From Roridomyces roridus (Eukaryota > Basidiomycota > Agaricomycetes > Agaricales > Mycenaceae): 64,000 nt of DNA. The notes below the pieces were generated by a model, which did not search any database, was not told the origin of the DNA, and saw nothing but the letters and a program-made list of their open reading frames with translations. The DNA is taken from assembly GCA_029378245.1 (NCBI GenBank), contig JARKIF010000008.1:682001-746000 (forward strand), given 5' to 3'. Below are positions 23,205 to 35,443 of this stretch, piece by piece; positions within the stretch are counted from its first letter, which is position 1, and each line of letters starts with the position of its first letter. A program made the position numbers and the translations under genes.

Positions 23205-26200
23205 TTAAGGGTGGTACGTGCCCATGTTGGGAGGCGATTGCTGGTAGGCTTGATACATGTACGCTTGATACATATGGGGCGGGACTGTCTGCGGCGGAGG
23301 GGGCATCCCAGAGTAAGACGGCTGTCCCATGTTGAGCATATTCCCGGCCTGGCTCAGACTGGGCGAATGGGCGCCATACTGCATAGGCGGCGTCATTCCT
23401 CCATTCGACGGCATTCCGCCATTCGAAGGCATGTTGCGACGAGGTCCGGCCCGGGGACTGCCGGCCTCGGCCGACCGCATCCCAAAGGGGTTGAAAGGAT
23501 CAACAGATGGAGAGTAGGTCGGCCCAGAGCTCGGTGCGCGTTGAGCAGTCGTCGGGCTCCCATATCCCGGGTCAATCTGAAGCTGCGCAGGCCCAGCTTG
23601 ATGGTTCTGACCACCCATCTGCAAGGCCGCCATCATCGAAGCCAGGCCCTGATCATTGGAAGGATAGCCAGACGGCAAGCCAGGGACACCGAACGCGTTG
23701 CTGGGGGAGGCCTTCGCTTTGCTACCCGGAGGCATATTGGTCGAATACGTGGGCTGGAAGTTGGGTACAGGTAATCCAACCTCTTCGATCAGCCGGCGGT
23801 AGGCCTGGGTCGCAATGACTTTTAATTCTATCAAAACTCGTTTGGTGGCTTCCATGTACGTGACCTTGCGGATAGGGTCGATGAATGGGCTGGTCAGAAT
23901 TTTGTGAACGACGGCGACGCCGTTGACTTGGTCTCCGAGAACGTCTGCAAGAACGTGGTCGCCCGGGGAACAGAACAGGGCCTCGACGATTTCGGTCGAA
24001 GCATCAGGTTCGATTTTTTGGTTGACGATCCTCAACACGGTGAGGGAGGCCAGTTTGTGGGTGCAAAGATGCGACAAGTGAGGAGTGAAGCGAGGGGCAA
24101 GCAGGTTGTAGCGCGAAGGGAAGCCAGACGTGTCCAAAAGCCACGTCAACAGAAGCGCACCGTTCGGATTGGTGGCGAGCGGGATCGAGTTGAGTATGAT
24201 TGCAGTAGCGATACGACGCTGCTGGCTGACACTGATGTGGGGACTCTCGAGGCAAGCTCTCATACTCCGCGCACCAAAGCGACCTTGAGCAACTTCCCAC
24301 ATCCGATCGACGATGGCGTCAAAGATGAAATCGTTTGCCGGCGCACCGAAACGAAGGCAGCACCTTGAGGAAGAATCAGCATCCGACGGCTGGATCGAAC
24401 GCGAGAAGAACGTACTGCACGACATAGTTTCCGAACTGGTCGAGGAGAAGCGGAGGGGCATAGGCACGAAGGTTCTGGGCAATGAGAGCAACTTCATCGG
24501 GGCTCTGGACGCATTCGATAATCTTCTGTGCAGCCCAGGTACCATTTTTGTGGATGCCGATCATGGCCAGGTTGGGTGTGATACGCTCCAACATGGCGAA
24601 CCGGGGAACCGGGGAGCATCTCTCGAATAGTTTTTGAACCACCTAAAAAGGCGTCAGTATCGACAAAAGAAGCCCGATGAGAAAGTAACAGACCGTGTTG
24701 CCGAGCCAATCCGAAGCCAAGTCGACAATTTCCCCCTCGAGGAAGTCGGACGCAACTTGATCAATTTCCTCGACCGTCATTGTTCCCGAATCCAAGCGCT
24801 TGCGCAGTTCACGCAACTTGGACGCATCCCACCGTCTATTGTGAGGCCTCTCGGAGACCAGCGGGATCGTCGTGTAGTACATCGTAGGAGGACGGAATTC
24901 TGGAGTATGTTGAGAAACGAAGGATGCATAACATTAGTGCCCATACCTGCAAGAGCTTGGATATCAGCCTCTGCGTCGAGGCTACCAGCACTCAGCTGTT
25001 GCATAATCATTTGCTGCTCGGTCACCGACGGCGCCCAGCCAGGAGGTTTGGCCATGCCGTCCGGGATGTACGCGCTGTTGTGCGCACCAGCCGCAATCAT
25101 GCTGAGGAGCAGGTTGGAACGATAGTTCTCCACTGCTCCACCGAGGACTTGCTGGTCAGCGGGGATGGTCGAGGCACCCTTGACAGCTTTCAAAGCGTGA
25201 ATGGTCGCGCCTACAGTCAACTGCCCTACACCCTGCACAGCAAGATTGGGGCTTTCTTCGGCGATGGCACCTCCTTCAGTTCCATTCTTGACCGGAACCT
25301 TGGCAAAACCGATGCGGATGGCCCCAACATCACTGCCAAGAACGTCACGTCCGTTCAGGGCCTTCCTAGCACGAACAGCGTCATCCAAGCGCTCAAAGTT
25401 GATGAAACCGCAATTTTTGTGAGTGAGGACTCTGGCCGACTCGATGGGTCCGTATGGACTGAAAACGCTCAGAATGGTCGCGGGAGTCGTGGTAGAGGGA
25501 ATGGATCCGATCCAAAGGGCGCGAGTGGGTGACGATTGCAGCTCCATCCCGCCTAGACCGGCATTGGCGTTGGGCGACTTGATAGCTCCCGGCGAGGTCG
25601 GTACAGGGCTGGCAGGAGTGCCCTTGGCGGGAGCCACAGGCGCACTATCGGCCTTTCCGAAGCCAATGCGCACGGTCTGGCCATTAGGCATGCCGATGTT
25701 CCCACCGAGACGGTTGAGGACATCTTCTTTCGCACGAATAGCATCCGCTTGGTCGACAAAGTTGACAAAGCCGCATTCCTGCATCATCTGAGTCAGCGAT
25801 CCCACACTGTGAAGGAAAAGCGCAAACCTTTTCTGGCAAGAGTCGCAGACTCTCGATGGCACCGTAAGGGGCAAAGACGTGGATGAGTTGCTCACTGGTA
25901 ACAACTCCATCCAGGTTTCCGATCCACAAGGACCGAGTAGGGGTCTGGATCTGCGATGCAGGACCCTCTGACTTGGGAGAGGTGGAACGGTTTTGGGTTC
26001 CCGGCGCCATCAAATAGTTGGAGACTCTAGAAGCAAGCTCGCCATTGGGGAAATGGACGGTGGGGGACGCGATGCTGGAGGTCATCAGCTTGCTCGTCTT
26101 GAGGGTGGTGTTATTGGTGACAACGTTGAGCCCAGCGCCCTGCCCGATGTCATTGACGTATGACTGTGCGTCTACGGCGTTGGCCCTGCGCTGAAGGGAG

Positions 26201-27298
26201 CGCATGGGATCATCGAGATTACCGACCGAAATAGCGCGGGGCCGCGCGGGGGCGAGATGGTCCGTCGTTTTGAAGCCTTTCGCGATGTACGCGGACGAGC
26301 CATAGCCTGCATCCTGGGCCTCATAGGAGCTAAGACGTTGACGATTGTAATTGTCATCGTAATTGTCAAAGTACTCCTCTTCTTCGTCGGTAGCTGCAGT
26401 CGTTAGGAGAGAGCCAGGAGCGACGGAGGGCCTGTTGCGGTACGGGTGGGACACAGTGGTCGCACGCAAACGGGATGGATTGCCCAGGATCGCTGCCTGA
26501 GCCTGGTTGCGAAGCTCGGAAATGGTGGCGGCAGGAGGAGGACGGTGGTCATCCAAGCCGAGGTAGTCGAGAGTATGGACGTCGAATTCGTCAACCGAGT
26601 CGGCGGAGGTGACAGAGCGCAATTCATCGAGGGTTTGGAAGCCGCCGACTCCGTTGGTAGAGGAGAGCCACGAGGAAGAGAAGATAGAAGGGCCGAAAGC
26701 ATTGGAAAGCCCACCGGTGGGCAGAGTGAGTGAACCTGATCGGAGGCGACTGTTGGGCTCTCTGGCGGCTGAGGACGCAACAGAGGAAGCAACAGAGGTC
26801 GAATGACGCAAGCCGGGGCGCGAAGGAGGGAGCACGGATGTTGGGGTGGCAGGCCCACGCTGGGATTGGTCTAGGAGAGAATCCGTGGAGGCGTTCATTG
26901 TACCAAGCGTGTTGGATGCTGCTGCAAAACGCTGGGCAGCAAGCTGGACATTAGAAGGCAGGGTCCCAGCCCTCGCCCTCCTGAACCCCGGTGGGTAGTT
27001 AGTAGGGGGCAGGGAAGAACCGTCGCGGGGAGTGGTGACGGAAGGAGAGGCCTCATTAGGAGGAGAGCCACCGCTGGGAGGCGGGCGCAACGCAGGGGGC
27101 AGATATCTGGCAGTGGCGCCAGCAGTGAGCCTCTCCTCTGCCTGCAGTTCCCGGGCTCTGTGATTGACTCAGCAAGCGACGACAGAGGCTGCAGGAGACG
27201 CACCTTTTGGCAAACGCAGCCGAGGGCGCTGGCGGGGGCGTTTTGCCAGGAGGAGGGGCCCTGGAAAAGGCGGGGTTGTTGTCGGCGGATAATGACAT
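23205..27298 (-). CDS. Jsn1/Puf2-type RNA-binding protein (two RRMs plus Pumilio repeats)
   Basis: Post-transcriptional regulator binding mRNA 3' UTRs. Order: a long Ser/Pro/Thr-rich N terminus (MSLSADNNPAFSRAPPPGKT); RRM1 (TRSLWIGNLDGVVTSEQLIH ... ECGFVNFVDQADAIRAKEDV); RRM2 (TRALWIGSIPSTTTPATILS ... NCGFINFERLDDAVRARKAL); a linker; then Pumilio repeats (DFLEGEIVDLASDWLGNTVV, IGIHKNGTWAAQKIIECVQS, LLLDQFGNYVVQ, DQVNGVAVVHKILTSPFIDP). The C terminus is low-complexity, Met/Pro/Gly/Tyr-rich (MPSNGGMPSNGG; HMYQAYMYQAYQQSPPNM). In yeast, Jsn1 acts on mRNAs for mitochondrial proteins; that role here is inference only. Large exons make the frame secure. Confidence 0.92.
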
Positions 27299-27506
27299 TA
27301 TACGGTGAAATGAACAACGATTAGGGATTATGAAGGTGGAGACACTTTGCCAAGAGGGCAATTAAGTCGATGCGACGACGAGGTCGTAACTGTAAGTGAG
27401 GAGAGGAAATACAGGTAGAGTGGGAAAGAGTGCTCGTGCAAACTTCACCAAAACACTTCTTTTCTCGCGGCGGTCTGCCGGCGCCATCAGATACTTCCAA
27501 CTACTT

Positions 27507-30500
27507 TTACAACAGCGTCCGTTCATACAACGCCTTTCCCTCTTCCTCATGCCCGAGTCCAACGAGACAATCGCTGGCATCTCTTAGCCCCTCAATCTTG
27601 CGACACACTGGATACGCAGTCCGATACATCAATTGAGCTGCTCGCCTGTCTCCCTCCGCTCCAAAGCATCGGCCCAGCCGCACAAGAGTCTGGCTCAACC
27701 CCTTGACGTCCTTGTTCCGCCGTTGCGCCGCCGCTGCCACAACTAGATGCGGTAGTCCCATCCATGGCCGTCCACGGGCCACCCCCAGTGTTCCGAGTTT
27801 AACTCGGCACTGTGCTTCCTCTTCCACGAAACCCAGTGATTCCGCGGCACGCAAAGCCCGCCGATAAAATGGCTCCGCGTCTTCATATTTTTCTTTATAC
27901 AGCGCTAGGTCCCCTGTGCTAACATGAGCTTGCGATACGGAAGGAATCAACTCTGCCCACCATAGATGATCTCGCAGTGCAAGTGACCATACGCCGTGAA
28001 ATTTGTCTTGTCCATAGTTCGCCACGCCGTGTCCAGCCAGTGAATAGCCTCTGAATGATTGTGAAGGTATGCTGCCGCTGTCCCAACAGACAGCTGAGCG
28101 AAAGCCCCAGGGCCTGTTTGAAGGAAACCGGTCTCGGTATACAAATTGACCGCTTTCAGGTAACTAATAAGGATGTTATCGACGCGTGGCAGAAACAGGA
28201 GAATGAATACTCTTCTCGTGCGGCACTATACTGGCAGCGGCTGAAGGCTTGATCTCCCTTGCTGACCAGAATTCTCCCGACTTGTGCCGAGGCGCCGGCA
28301 CGCGCAAGAACTTTGGCAGCCTCATCGTATCTCGCGTTGGCCGTCGCATGGTCGTTCCGTGAAACAGCCACTTTCCCAAGGAAGGACAAGGTCATGCCGA
28401 TATTCGTCAGATGCTCTTGTTCACGGAATAATTCCAGAGCCTATTCCAAGTCAATCTCATCGTAAAAGGGTTGTCCGAAGCAGGACGCACCTCCTCGCTA
28501 AGGGATTCCGACGTCTTTGCATCGCCGGCGTAAAACATGATTTCGGACAGACACGACAGGCATTTTGCTTGACAATATGCGTTCTGACCCTCCTTGGCAA
28601 GTGCAAGGCCTTTCTCGTACAGACCCCGGCACTCTTTCTGTCGTTTGGACCCTTTGTATATCTGTCCAAGCAGCCAATTACACTCTTTGTGCCCAGTCAG
28701 AAATCGATGAATGAGAGAAAAATGGATCATACCTGCTTGGCCATTCAGGTTGCCAGTCTGCTCATAAATTGCTAGCGCCTCTCTGCAAAAGCGCTCGTTT
28801 TCGCCGTCCGCATTCCCTGTCAAGACCCACGCGAGGTGATACAGTACGTCAGCGCGCAAGGTTTGATCCTGCAGCTTGTCTGCAACAACACTCGCAAGCT
28901 GCAATGTGACCAGGCTTCCTAGGCGTGTATACCGGATAAACTTGGATAGATTAATCGCGGCGGCGATCGCGCCTCGTAAAAGGGCACCAGATTCCTCTGT
29001 CGAACCCAGAGTGAGGTTAACAATCGAGTGGAGGTTTCCGATTTCTGGTGTCAGTCGCTTAACAATATCTTGCCCGTGCGGGCCCCTGGCAGAAAAAAGA
29101 TTAATAACGGAAATCACGCATCTTACAAGCGCTTACCCCAAGTCGGACGAAAGCCCCGCTAAGCCCATGTAATACGTTAGAACGGAGACACGGCGCACAG
29201 TGTCCGATTGGTGATACAACATCATATGGGCCCGAATGGGGGAAAGCACACGAGTACGATTGTGGCCGTCGTGGTATGCCATCGCGCATTGGTACAGCGT
29301 CGAGACAGCACGTCGGTATTTGGGAATGTTGGGGAAAATTGCGGCGAGTTGGCTGTTATCCACGCCGTCGGGCAGAAGGGATATCAAACTAAGCAAAGTG
29401 AGCGCCTAGACATGGCCAGGTCAGTTAATTTCATCAGAAAATCAAGACACCAACCTCGGGGACCGCTTTCATCCGAGGGCTATTCAGAGAAATCCCAATG
29501 GAAGTATCCAAGCTGGATCTACGGTCAGGTGTTCGGTGCAGCAGAGCACTGTGCTCCTCCTGCCATCGCGAAAGCAGCAGTTCTGTGCTATCCGTTTCTG
29601 CGAGATTGGCCATGAGTGCAATAGCCAGAGGCACATAGTCTATAGCAGCTAATAATCTGCAGAGTTTCTCAGCCAGAAACGGACATTGAATTGAGCACCC
29701 ACGGGTCGATCCAAGGGTCATCTTCTAGACAATCTGATAGCGCCAAGAATGCCTTGCGCGCCGACGGAACGTCTAAAGGACCGATTTGTGGGAGGAATGG
29801 TCGGGACCATTGTACACCTGCGGGCCGTTCCGCTCCTCGCAGAGTGATGACGACGGCGACACTGTCGAGCGAACAAAGCGCCGTAAGAAAACCCTCCACC
29901 TCTTTCTTCGACGACGGATTGGACTCCCATGGTGATTCAAAGTTGTCCAAAACGATGACCTTGCGGTGTTCCGGGTCTCCCAGAGCGTCCAGAATCTTTT
30001 TCTGAATTTTGTCACCCTGCAGTCCAAGCGGACCAGCAATTGAAGTCAAGAGATCATCTTTGCCAGCTGCGGCATCGCACGAAATCAAGTATCTGTGCGC
30101 ACCGAAGCACTGCACGACTCGGGAGTCGAATAACATCATAGAAGCAATGCTCGTCTTGCCAATGCCTGCAGCACCGAGTATCGCGACGCGTCCGGGGGTC
30201 GGGGAAATCACGGTGGTGACCACAGCATCGACGGATTCCTCCCTTCCAAAGAAATGTCGCGGTACACGGGGAAGCACAGGCCCTGAAGCCATGCTTGAGA
30301 TAATCAGCTACGCCAAAGCAAAGTAAGCTGCTGCTCACGCCTTGGTAGGTGCCTCTGGTATCTTAATATAAACTTTGAGTATGCAGGAATTTCATAAAAT
30401 TCAAGCTCACCTTCTTTCCTGCCTTTATTTCATCCATTACCGACTGGCACACTTGTTTGATTTCGTCAAGAATGCGAGTTTTGCGCGCGGCATCGACTGT

Positions 30501-31345
30501 CTCTGAACGCGCGATATTCTTCTGTAATCGGATAGATGATTGCAGCTATACATCCGAGTTGGAACCGTGACATCGTGCCAGCTTCATTTGGCAACTCACA
30601 GAGAACAAGTCGATAGAATGCTAGTGTGGATGAGAACGCGGACACAGCGTTAAAAAGACACGAACTTTGATATCCCTCTGCAACCGCTGAAGCTTCAACT
30701 CGTCTTGGGAGTGCTTGACGAGCCAGGTAAACGACGACTGCCTCTTGAAGAGGTTCTATGTGCCTGTAAATAAGATGCGGGATGCCCGGAATCGCCAGCG
30801 AATTACCTGAAGCTCAACATGCACTGCCTCGAGTTCCCTGGGATGGGTTAAGATCTACTGTTAGGGCGCGCGCTCTTGACTTACAGGCACAGCTTTGAAA
30901 TCTGATCGAGCAGCTCAGTGTCCGCCGCGATTTCGTCCCTGTTCTCCTCGACCTGGGAAACGACAGCCATAGCCAAGGCACCGCAGTCTTGCGCGAGCGC
31001 CGTGGCCTCCTCCTTGTTCGACGACGCGCTCTGTGATAGCACGGTCAGCGACGCGTCTTGCAGAGCCCAACACGCGTTTACCTGGCATGTATTGAGTACC
31101 CTGTCGGATGTGAGCGCTCACGGGCAGAGGAAGGATACTGTGGACTCACAGATGACATACTGCGGCAAATCCTGGATGAAACCATCAATCGCCGGTACAC
31201 CAAAAGAGTAATGCCGATAATCCTCGCCTTGCAGAACTCCGATATTCGTTGTCTGGCCAATCTGCTCCAGAAGGAGGAGTCCCTGATTCAGAGCCCCCGA
31301 GCTCAGCAGAGACCCGGATGTAGCTTGCTCAATGCGCCGAGACAT
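27507..31345 (-). CDS. NB-ARC/TPR STAND NTPase (fungal NLR-like protein); N terminus uncertain
   Basis: Layout of a fungal NLR: an N-terminal helical region (KHSQDELKLQRLQRDIK, HSIDLFS, ILDEIKQVCQSVMDEIKAGK), an NB-ARC nucleotide-binding domain, then a long tetratricopeptide-like C terminus. The NB domain starts PRVPRHFFGREESVDAVV, with Walker A GAAGIGKTS and Walker B KVIVLDNFESPWE. TPR-like helices include YKEKYEDAEPFYRRALRAAE, MSFLGKV-type and AVSRNDHATANARYDEAAKV, ending HEEEGKALYERTLL. Such proteins are large, fast-evolving families in mushrooms and are thought to serve in non-self recognition and cell death; that role is inferred. The first exon around 31120-31345 (MSRRIEQATSGSLLSSGALN) joins poorly to the rest by eye, so the 5' end is provisional. 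Confidence 0.8.
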
Positions 31346-31750
31346 TATGGTACACAGCAAGAGTCCAACTGACCGAATGATTCGTGTCAAGAACGCGCTA
31401 CGGAGGCAATTAGACGGTGCTTGCAATTCCCGATGCTACTCTAAGATACAAAAGCAAAAAAGCTGATACTACTCTGTGGATTACCGAACGAATATCAATA
31501 CAGAATGTTGCGAAAAGGGCAGCAACAAGCAAAATGACGCCGCAGGTTGTTGGGTATTCGAGTCGGTCGTCGTGATGTAGTAGTATAGTTGCTGCAGCGG
31601 TTGCCGGTGTTTGGGGAACCGCTGCAGTGAGCCAATGCACAGAGGCGGCATCGCGAAATTGAGAGAGGGGGGGCGAATATAGGCTACAAATTCTAGTCTT
31701 CAAGAGAATAAAAAAGGGAGTATGCCAAAAAAACAGTCATGAAAAATCGT
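31346..31750. promoter_or_regulatory. Upstream region of the NLR-like gene / downstream of the Gds1-type gene
   Basis: 405 bp. It contains a reverse frame (31410-31703) with hydrophobic stretches but no ATG at its head (TTG) and no conserved motif; I treat it as non-coding. No other feature seen. Confidence 0.45.
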
Positions 31751-34349
31751 TCATGTGCGACGCCGGGGTCGAGATCGAGCAGCAATCTTGGCATCGGCAA
31801 CACGTTTGGACCGACGAAGAGGCCGCCCAGAGCGTGGGGGAACCACCTCCGTGTGATCCTCATCCGAGGGAACGTCTGATAGCGGCGAAGGAGGGGGGGA
31901 AAGGTCGGTGCAATCCCAATCCGTGGTAACGCACAACTCTTGGAACATTTCCTGTTCCGCCGAATTCAAGGGTTGCTCTGGAGCGGGCGTCGGCGGCGGC
32001 TGCACAAATACAGGTGGCTGCAGCAGCGGCGAAACGTCAAGGTCCTTCCGCTCGCCGTGACTGCAAAGTTGCGTTGCCTGCAGTGTCGATCCAAAGTGAG
32101 GCCCAAACTGGTTGAGCTTTCGCTTTGAACTGCTCGCGGTGTTGAAATCCTGCAGCGCGACAGGGAAGCGCTCGAACAGTGTGTCGGAAAGGAAGGTGTC
32201 GAGCACATTGTCTTGTACAGGGTGATCGCGCACGTACGCCTGAGCGGTAGCAAGAGGGACCCAGGTGCCAGGGATACCACTGGACCCTCGTGTTATCACA
32301 ACAGCATTTGGGATGGTGCTGAGAACCGGAGAGGGCGCGCCAGAATAGGCCACGATGGGGGACAAGTTGACAAAGTCAGTGTCAAGGCGCCGCAACAGCT
32401 TGAAAGAGCCAACGCGCATCTGGTACACGGATATACCTGTGTAATGCGTTGGTAACGAATTAAGGAAATCAGAGGCAAACTTACCCTCGATCTGAGTGGC
32501 ACAAATAGCGGGCGTACACGGGACACAAGCGTTGACAACAACCATATCTGCATTCCACCCTTGACAGCGGGTTTCCAGAGGGGAAATGCATGGCGTATCA
32601 AAGGAGAAAGTGGGCGAAACAGCCGTCGGGCTGTTCATAGACATGGTCTGAATGAGCGAAGCAAGCGTCTGCGTGACCAGTGACGGCGTCGGTCTCGGCG
32701 GACGGACGGGGGAGGAAAAGAACGAGGACAGCGAAGGCGCCGTCTTGGAACGAGGCCGAACGGTGTTGAGCGCCTTGGACAAGTCGAGCTCCATGGCATC
32801 GCTCACGCGACGCTGTCCAAATATAGGCGGGGAAAATGATCCAGGCTCGCCCAGGTCGAACGAGCTCGACAACGAGTCGAGGTCGTCCTCCAGTTTGACG
32901 GAATCGTCTTCCTCTGCCCATGGACGGCCGGCATCAAACTGCCAGTTCCAGCCGTCCGTCGGCTCCACCTTGATATCACGTGTATCTGCGCCAAAGTCGT
33001 CCCAATCATCCAACATGTCCGGTTCTTCCTTCACGGAGACCTCCGTGGACACAGGAGCGGATGGAGAACGGGGACCTGGACTCTCCCACGTCGTCTCGGC
33101 ATCACCCTCACTGTCGTCCGCATCCCAGTCTGAATCAGGCAAAGATGAGCGACGCCCGGACAAATTGTCATCGTAGTCTTCTTCCGAATCCGGGGGGAGG
33201 GATGCCACGCTATACGGAACCGACGACGAGCGCTGGTACGGCGTCTGAGGCGGATAGAAATAGCCGTGCGGAGTTTCAACCGATGGCGTGTAGCATGGAA
33301 TGGATATGGATCTCCTGGGGTAAGGCGGCAGAGACCACGGCTGCTTTTCATTTGTTGACTGATCCAATGCCCGGTCGTCTCCGTCCTCCTCTTCCTCCTC
33401 GTCAGACGAGTCTGACATCGAGTCATCGTGGTCCGATAACTCTTTCGGAGCAGAGGTGGTGACAATGGCGCGGAGGGGTTTGAGGCGCAGCATGAGTTTA
33501 ACTTTAGGCGGGGGCTGGATAGCCTCGATGGAGGATTCGGAGTCTGAATCAGCGGCGGTACAGCCTCTGAGTGTGCGTTTCCGTTTCTTGCCACAGTCCT
33601 CGACCTGCCGCCGCTTGTCTCGGGAAGCCTGAGACCCGACCCGACCATCCTCTCCGTACTCGCAGATCATAATGCCCGCCTGGGCAAATGGACAGGGAGC
33701 CCCTGTCGCGCGACTCAAATACCAAACGGTAGTGCCGCGTCTGAAATTTGTGACTCGATTATCGGCGTTGACGCAATGAGCACCGCCGGAACGGGAATGG
33801 AGGGCGGGCAAGAGGTCATCATCCGACGGCGTGCCTGATAGAGTGTGGCGCAGAAGAAGCGGGAGGTCGTCTTGATCCTCGCACCGCTGCATGTGCGTAC
33901 GAATATAGGTCGTGATCGCCTGGCTCGCGGCAGAAACACTAGGGATAGTCAGTAAGAGTCAGCGTACTGCGGGCTGAGGCACCCACTTTTGGCAAACCAA
34001 GCCATGGGAGACGGTCATTTCCGCGAGATCCTTGATCGTCATGGCACGGTTGTCCTGCAGACACGCTTATGAGCGGAAAACGCGATCAAAGGGCCGAGGC
34101 ACGCACCACAGACATGAGAGAACGAGCGAGGGCGAGAAAGACCTTTGAGTTGGCGTCATCGGGATGAAGAACGACGTGTGGCGGAGGGAAGGCAATGGGA
34201 TGGGCCTGGGAGGACGATTTGGTTCGACGGTGGGTCTGGGGCGGCGGTGTCTGTACAAGCCGAGCTGATGGCTTTATTCTGATATTATGCTGAATGCGCG
34301 TTCCATAGCTGTGGGAGACGGGGGAGGCGGGACTGGTGTTCAGTTTCAT
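31751..34349 (-). CDS. Gds1-type winged-helix protein, probable transcriptional regulator
   Basis: Exon 1 starts MKLNTSPASPVSHSYGTRIQ and leads through HPDDANSKVFLALARSLMSV. The next exons complete the Gds1 winged helix: AMTIKDLAEMTVSHGLVCQ, VSAASQAITTYIRTHMQRCE, PLLLRHTLSGTPSDDDLLPA, LHSRSGGAHCV. The centre is long, acidic and Ser-rich with SUMO-like and S/T-P sites (VKEEP, IKVEP). A second conserved block lies near the C terminus: GTWVPLATAQAYVRDHP, FLSDTLFERFPVALQDFN, LNQFGPHFGST. The tail has a basic cluster (RSGRPLRRSKRVADAKIAAR). The architecture points to a nuclear DNA-binding regulator; yeast Gds1 is linked to nitrogen and respiratory control. Target genes unknown. Confidence 0.8.
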
Positions 34350-34744
34350 ACATGAATCGGCTGGCGGACAAAGTCGACCAGCGAGAGGCGTTTGAAAGAG
34401 AAGGTGTGTTGGTGAGAAGAAGAGGGCACCCAGAAAAGATGCGAGGGGTTATTACTAGTGTTGCCACTGTAGCCGCGACCGGAGATCAAATAATAATGTC
34501 AACCTGACAACAACGATTTGCCGTCTTATCGGTGCGACGAAAAAGGGGTGACGAAGATTGGACAAAGGGGCGTTTGAGACTGGAGGTGGTGGTGGTCGAA
34601 AGGAAGAGCCGGAGAGGGAATAAGGCAAGAATAAGGTCTCTTTGTTTCGCTATGATTACGTCACTTGACAACTACTGCGCTTCTTATTCGGGCCGTTATG
34701 TAATGAGTACGTCCATTCGAATCAGTCAAAGTGAGTCACATCAG
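34350..34744. promoter_or_regulatory. Upstream region of the Gds1-type gene / downstream of H1 copy D
   Basis: 395 bp between a minus-strand start and a minus-strand stop. It should contain the Gds1-type gene's promoter. The plus-strand frame here (starting near 34532) is Arg-rich and lacks protein features. Nothing else recognised. Confidence 0.45.
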
Positions 34745-35340
34745 TCACGCCTTCGTCGTCGCACGCCCCTAAACAGTTTGGGAGTGAGCATCAACGAGAG
34801 GAAGAGACAGGAATGAAGAGGACCTTTTTCGTTTTCGATCCAGACGCTGGTTTCTTCTTGGAGACAGGCTTCGGCTTCGCGTTCTGCGCAACTGTCAGAA
34901 CAACAATCACCCCCGAATGGACAATACCTCTTTTGTACATGTCGACGGAGCAAGCTTGATACGCCCCGAGGGACCCTGCATGCCAGTTAGATGGAGGGAG
35001 CTGCATGGAGAATAGGATACCTTGGGCATCACAAACAGGCCGCTCTCGACACCAGACGTAATGGCGCGCTTGAGCTGGTTCACACTGGCGGGTCCCGACA
35101 GCTGGTACTGCTCTTCGGCATACTAACACGCGACGATAAGCACGACTTGGTCAAGAAACAAAGCAGACGCGCCTTCTTTATGAAACTACGCGAGACACCC
35201 TGACGAGGCTCGGTGGTAATGCATTCCTACGCGAGATTGAGCGCGTTTCGCGTCGTCGCGTCGCGTCGACTGACCTGAATGATTTCTTTCCAAGTAGGGT
35301 GGTCAGCGGCCTTTCTCGACTTGGTGGTGGTTTTGGTCAT
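34745..35340 (-). CDS. Minimal linker histone H1/H5-type protein, copy D
   Basis: About 118 residues: almost only the globular domain with a very short tail. MTKTTTKSRKAADHPTWKEI-IQ / ECITTEPRQGVSRSFIKK / YAEEQYQLSGPASVNQLKRA / ITSGVESGLFVMPK / GPSGRIKLAPSTCTKE / NAKPKPVSKKKPASGSKTKK / GRATTKA-stop. Intron positions match copies A and B. The second intron (35123-35172) needs a GC donor (AAGAAG|GCGCGT), where A and B have GTACGT. The last intron can instead be read through to a stop at 34791. With only about 30 tail residues it should compact DNA less than copies A-C; it could compete with them. Strong match in the winged helix makes the family firm. Confidence 0.85.
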
Positions 35341-35350
35341 GGTGGTTGCG

Positions 35351-35387
35351 GAAAGAAAAAGAGTCGTGGAAAGAAAAAAGAGTCGTG
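35351..35387. repeat. Two tandem copies of an 18-19-bp element in a bidirectional promoter
   Basis: GAAAGAAAAAGAGTCGTG is followed directly by the same element with one extra A. It fills a third of the 103-bp gap between the start codons of H1-D and the Fmp25-like gene. Confidence 0.8.
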
Positions 35388-35443
35388 GACCGTCAATTAA
35401 GCTTTTCGGTATTTCTTGATATGGACAAGCGGATCACGGGACC

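Noticed and set aside
31410..31703. 97-codon frame with hydrophobic stretches upstream of the NLR-like gene
   Set aside because: It has no ATG at its head, no conserved motif, and cannot be joined in frame to the NLR-like protein.
3828..35340. Idea that the dispersed H1 copies are carried by a transposon
   Set aside because: No terminal repeats, target-site duplications or transposase/reverse transcriptase coding sequence found near any copy; introns are kept, which also argues against retrocopies.
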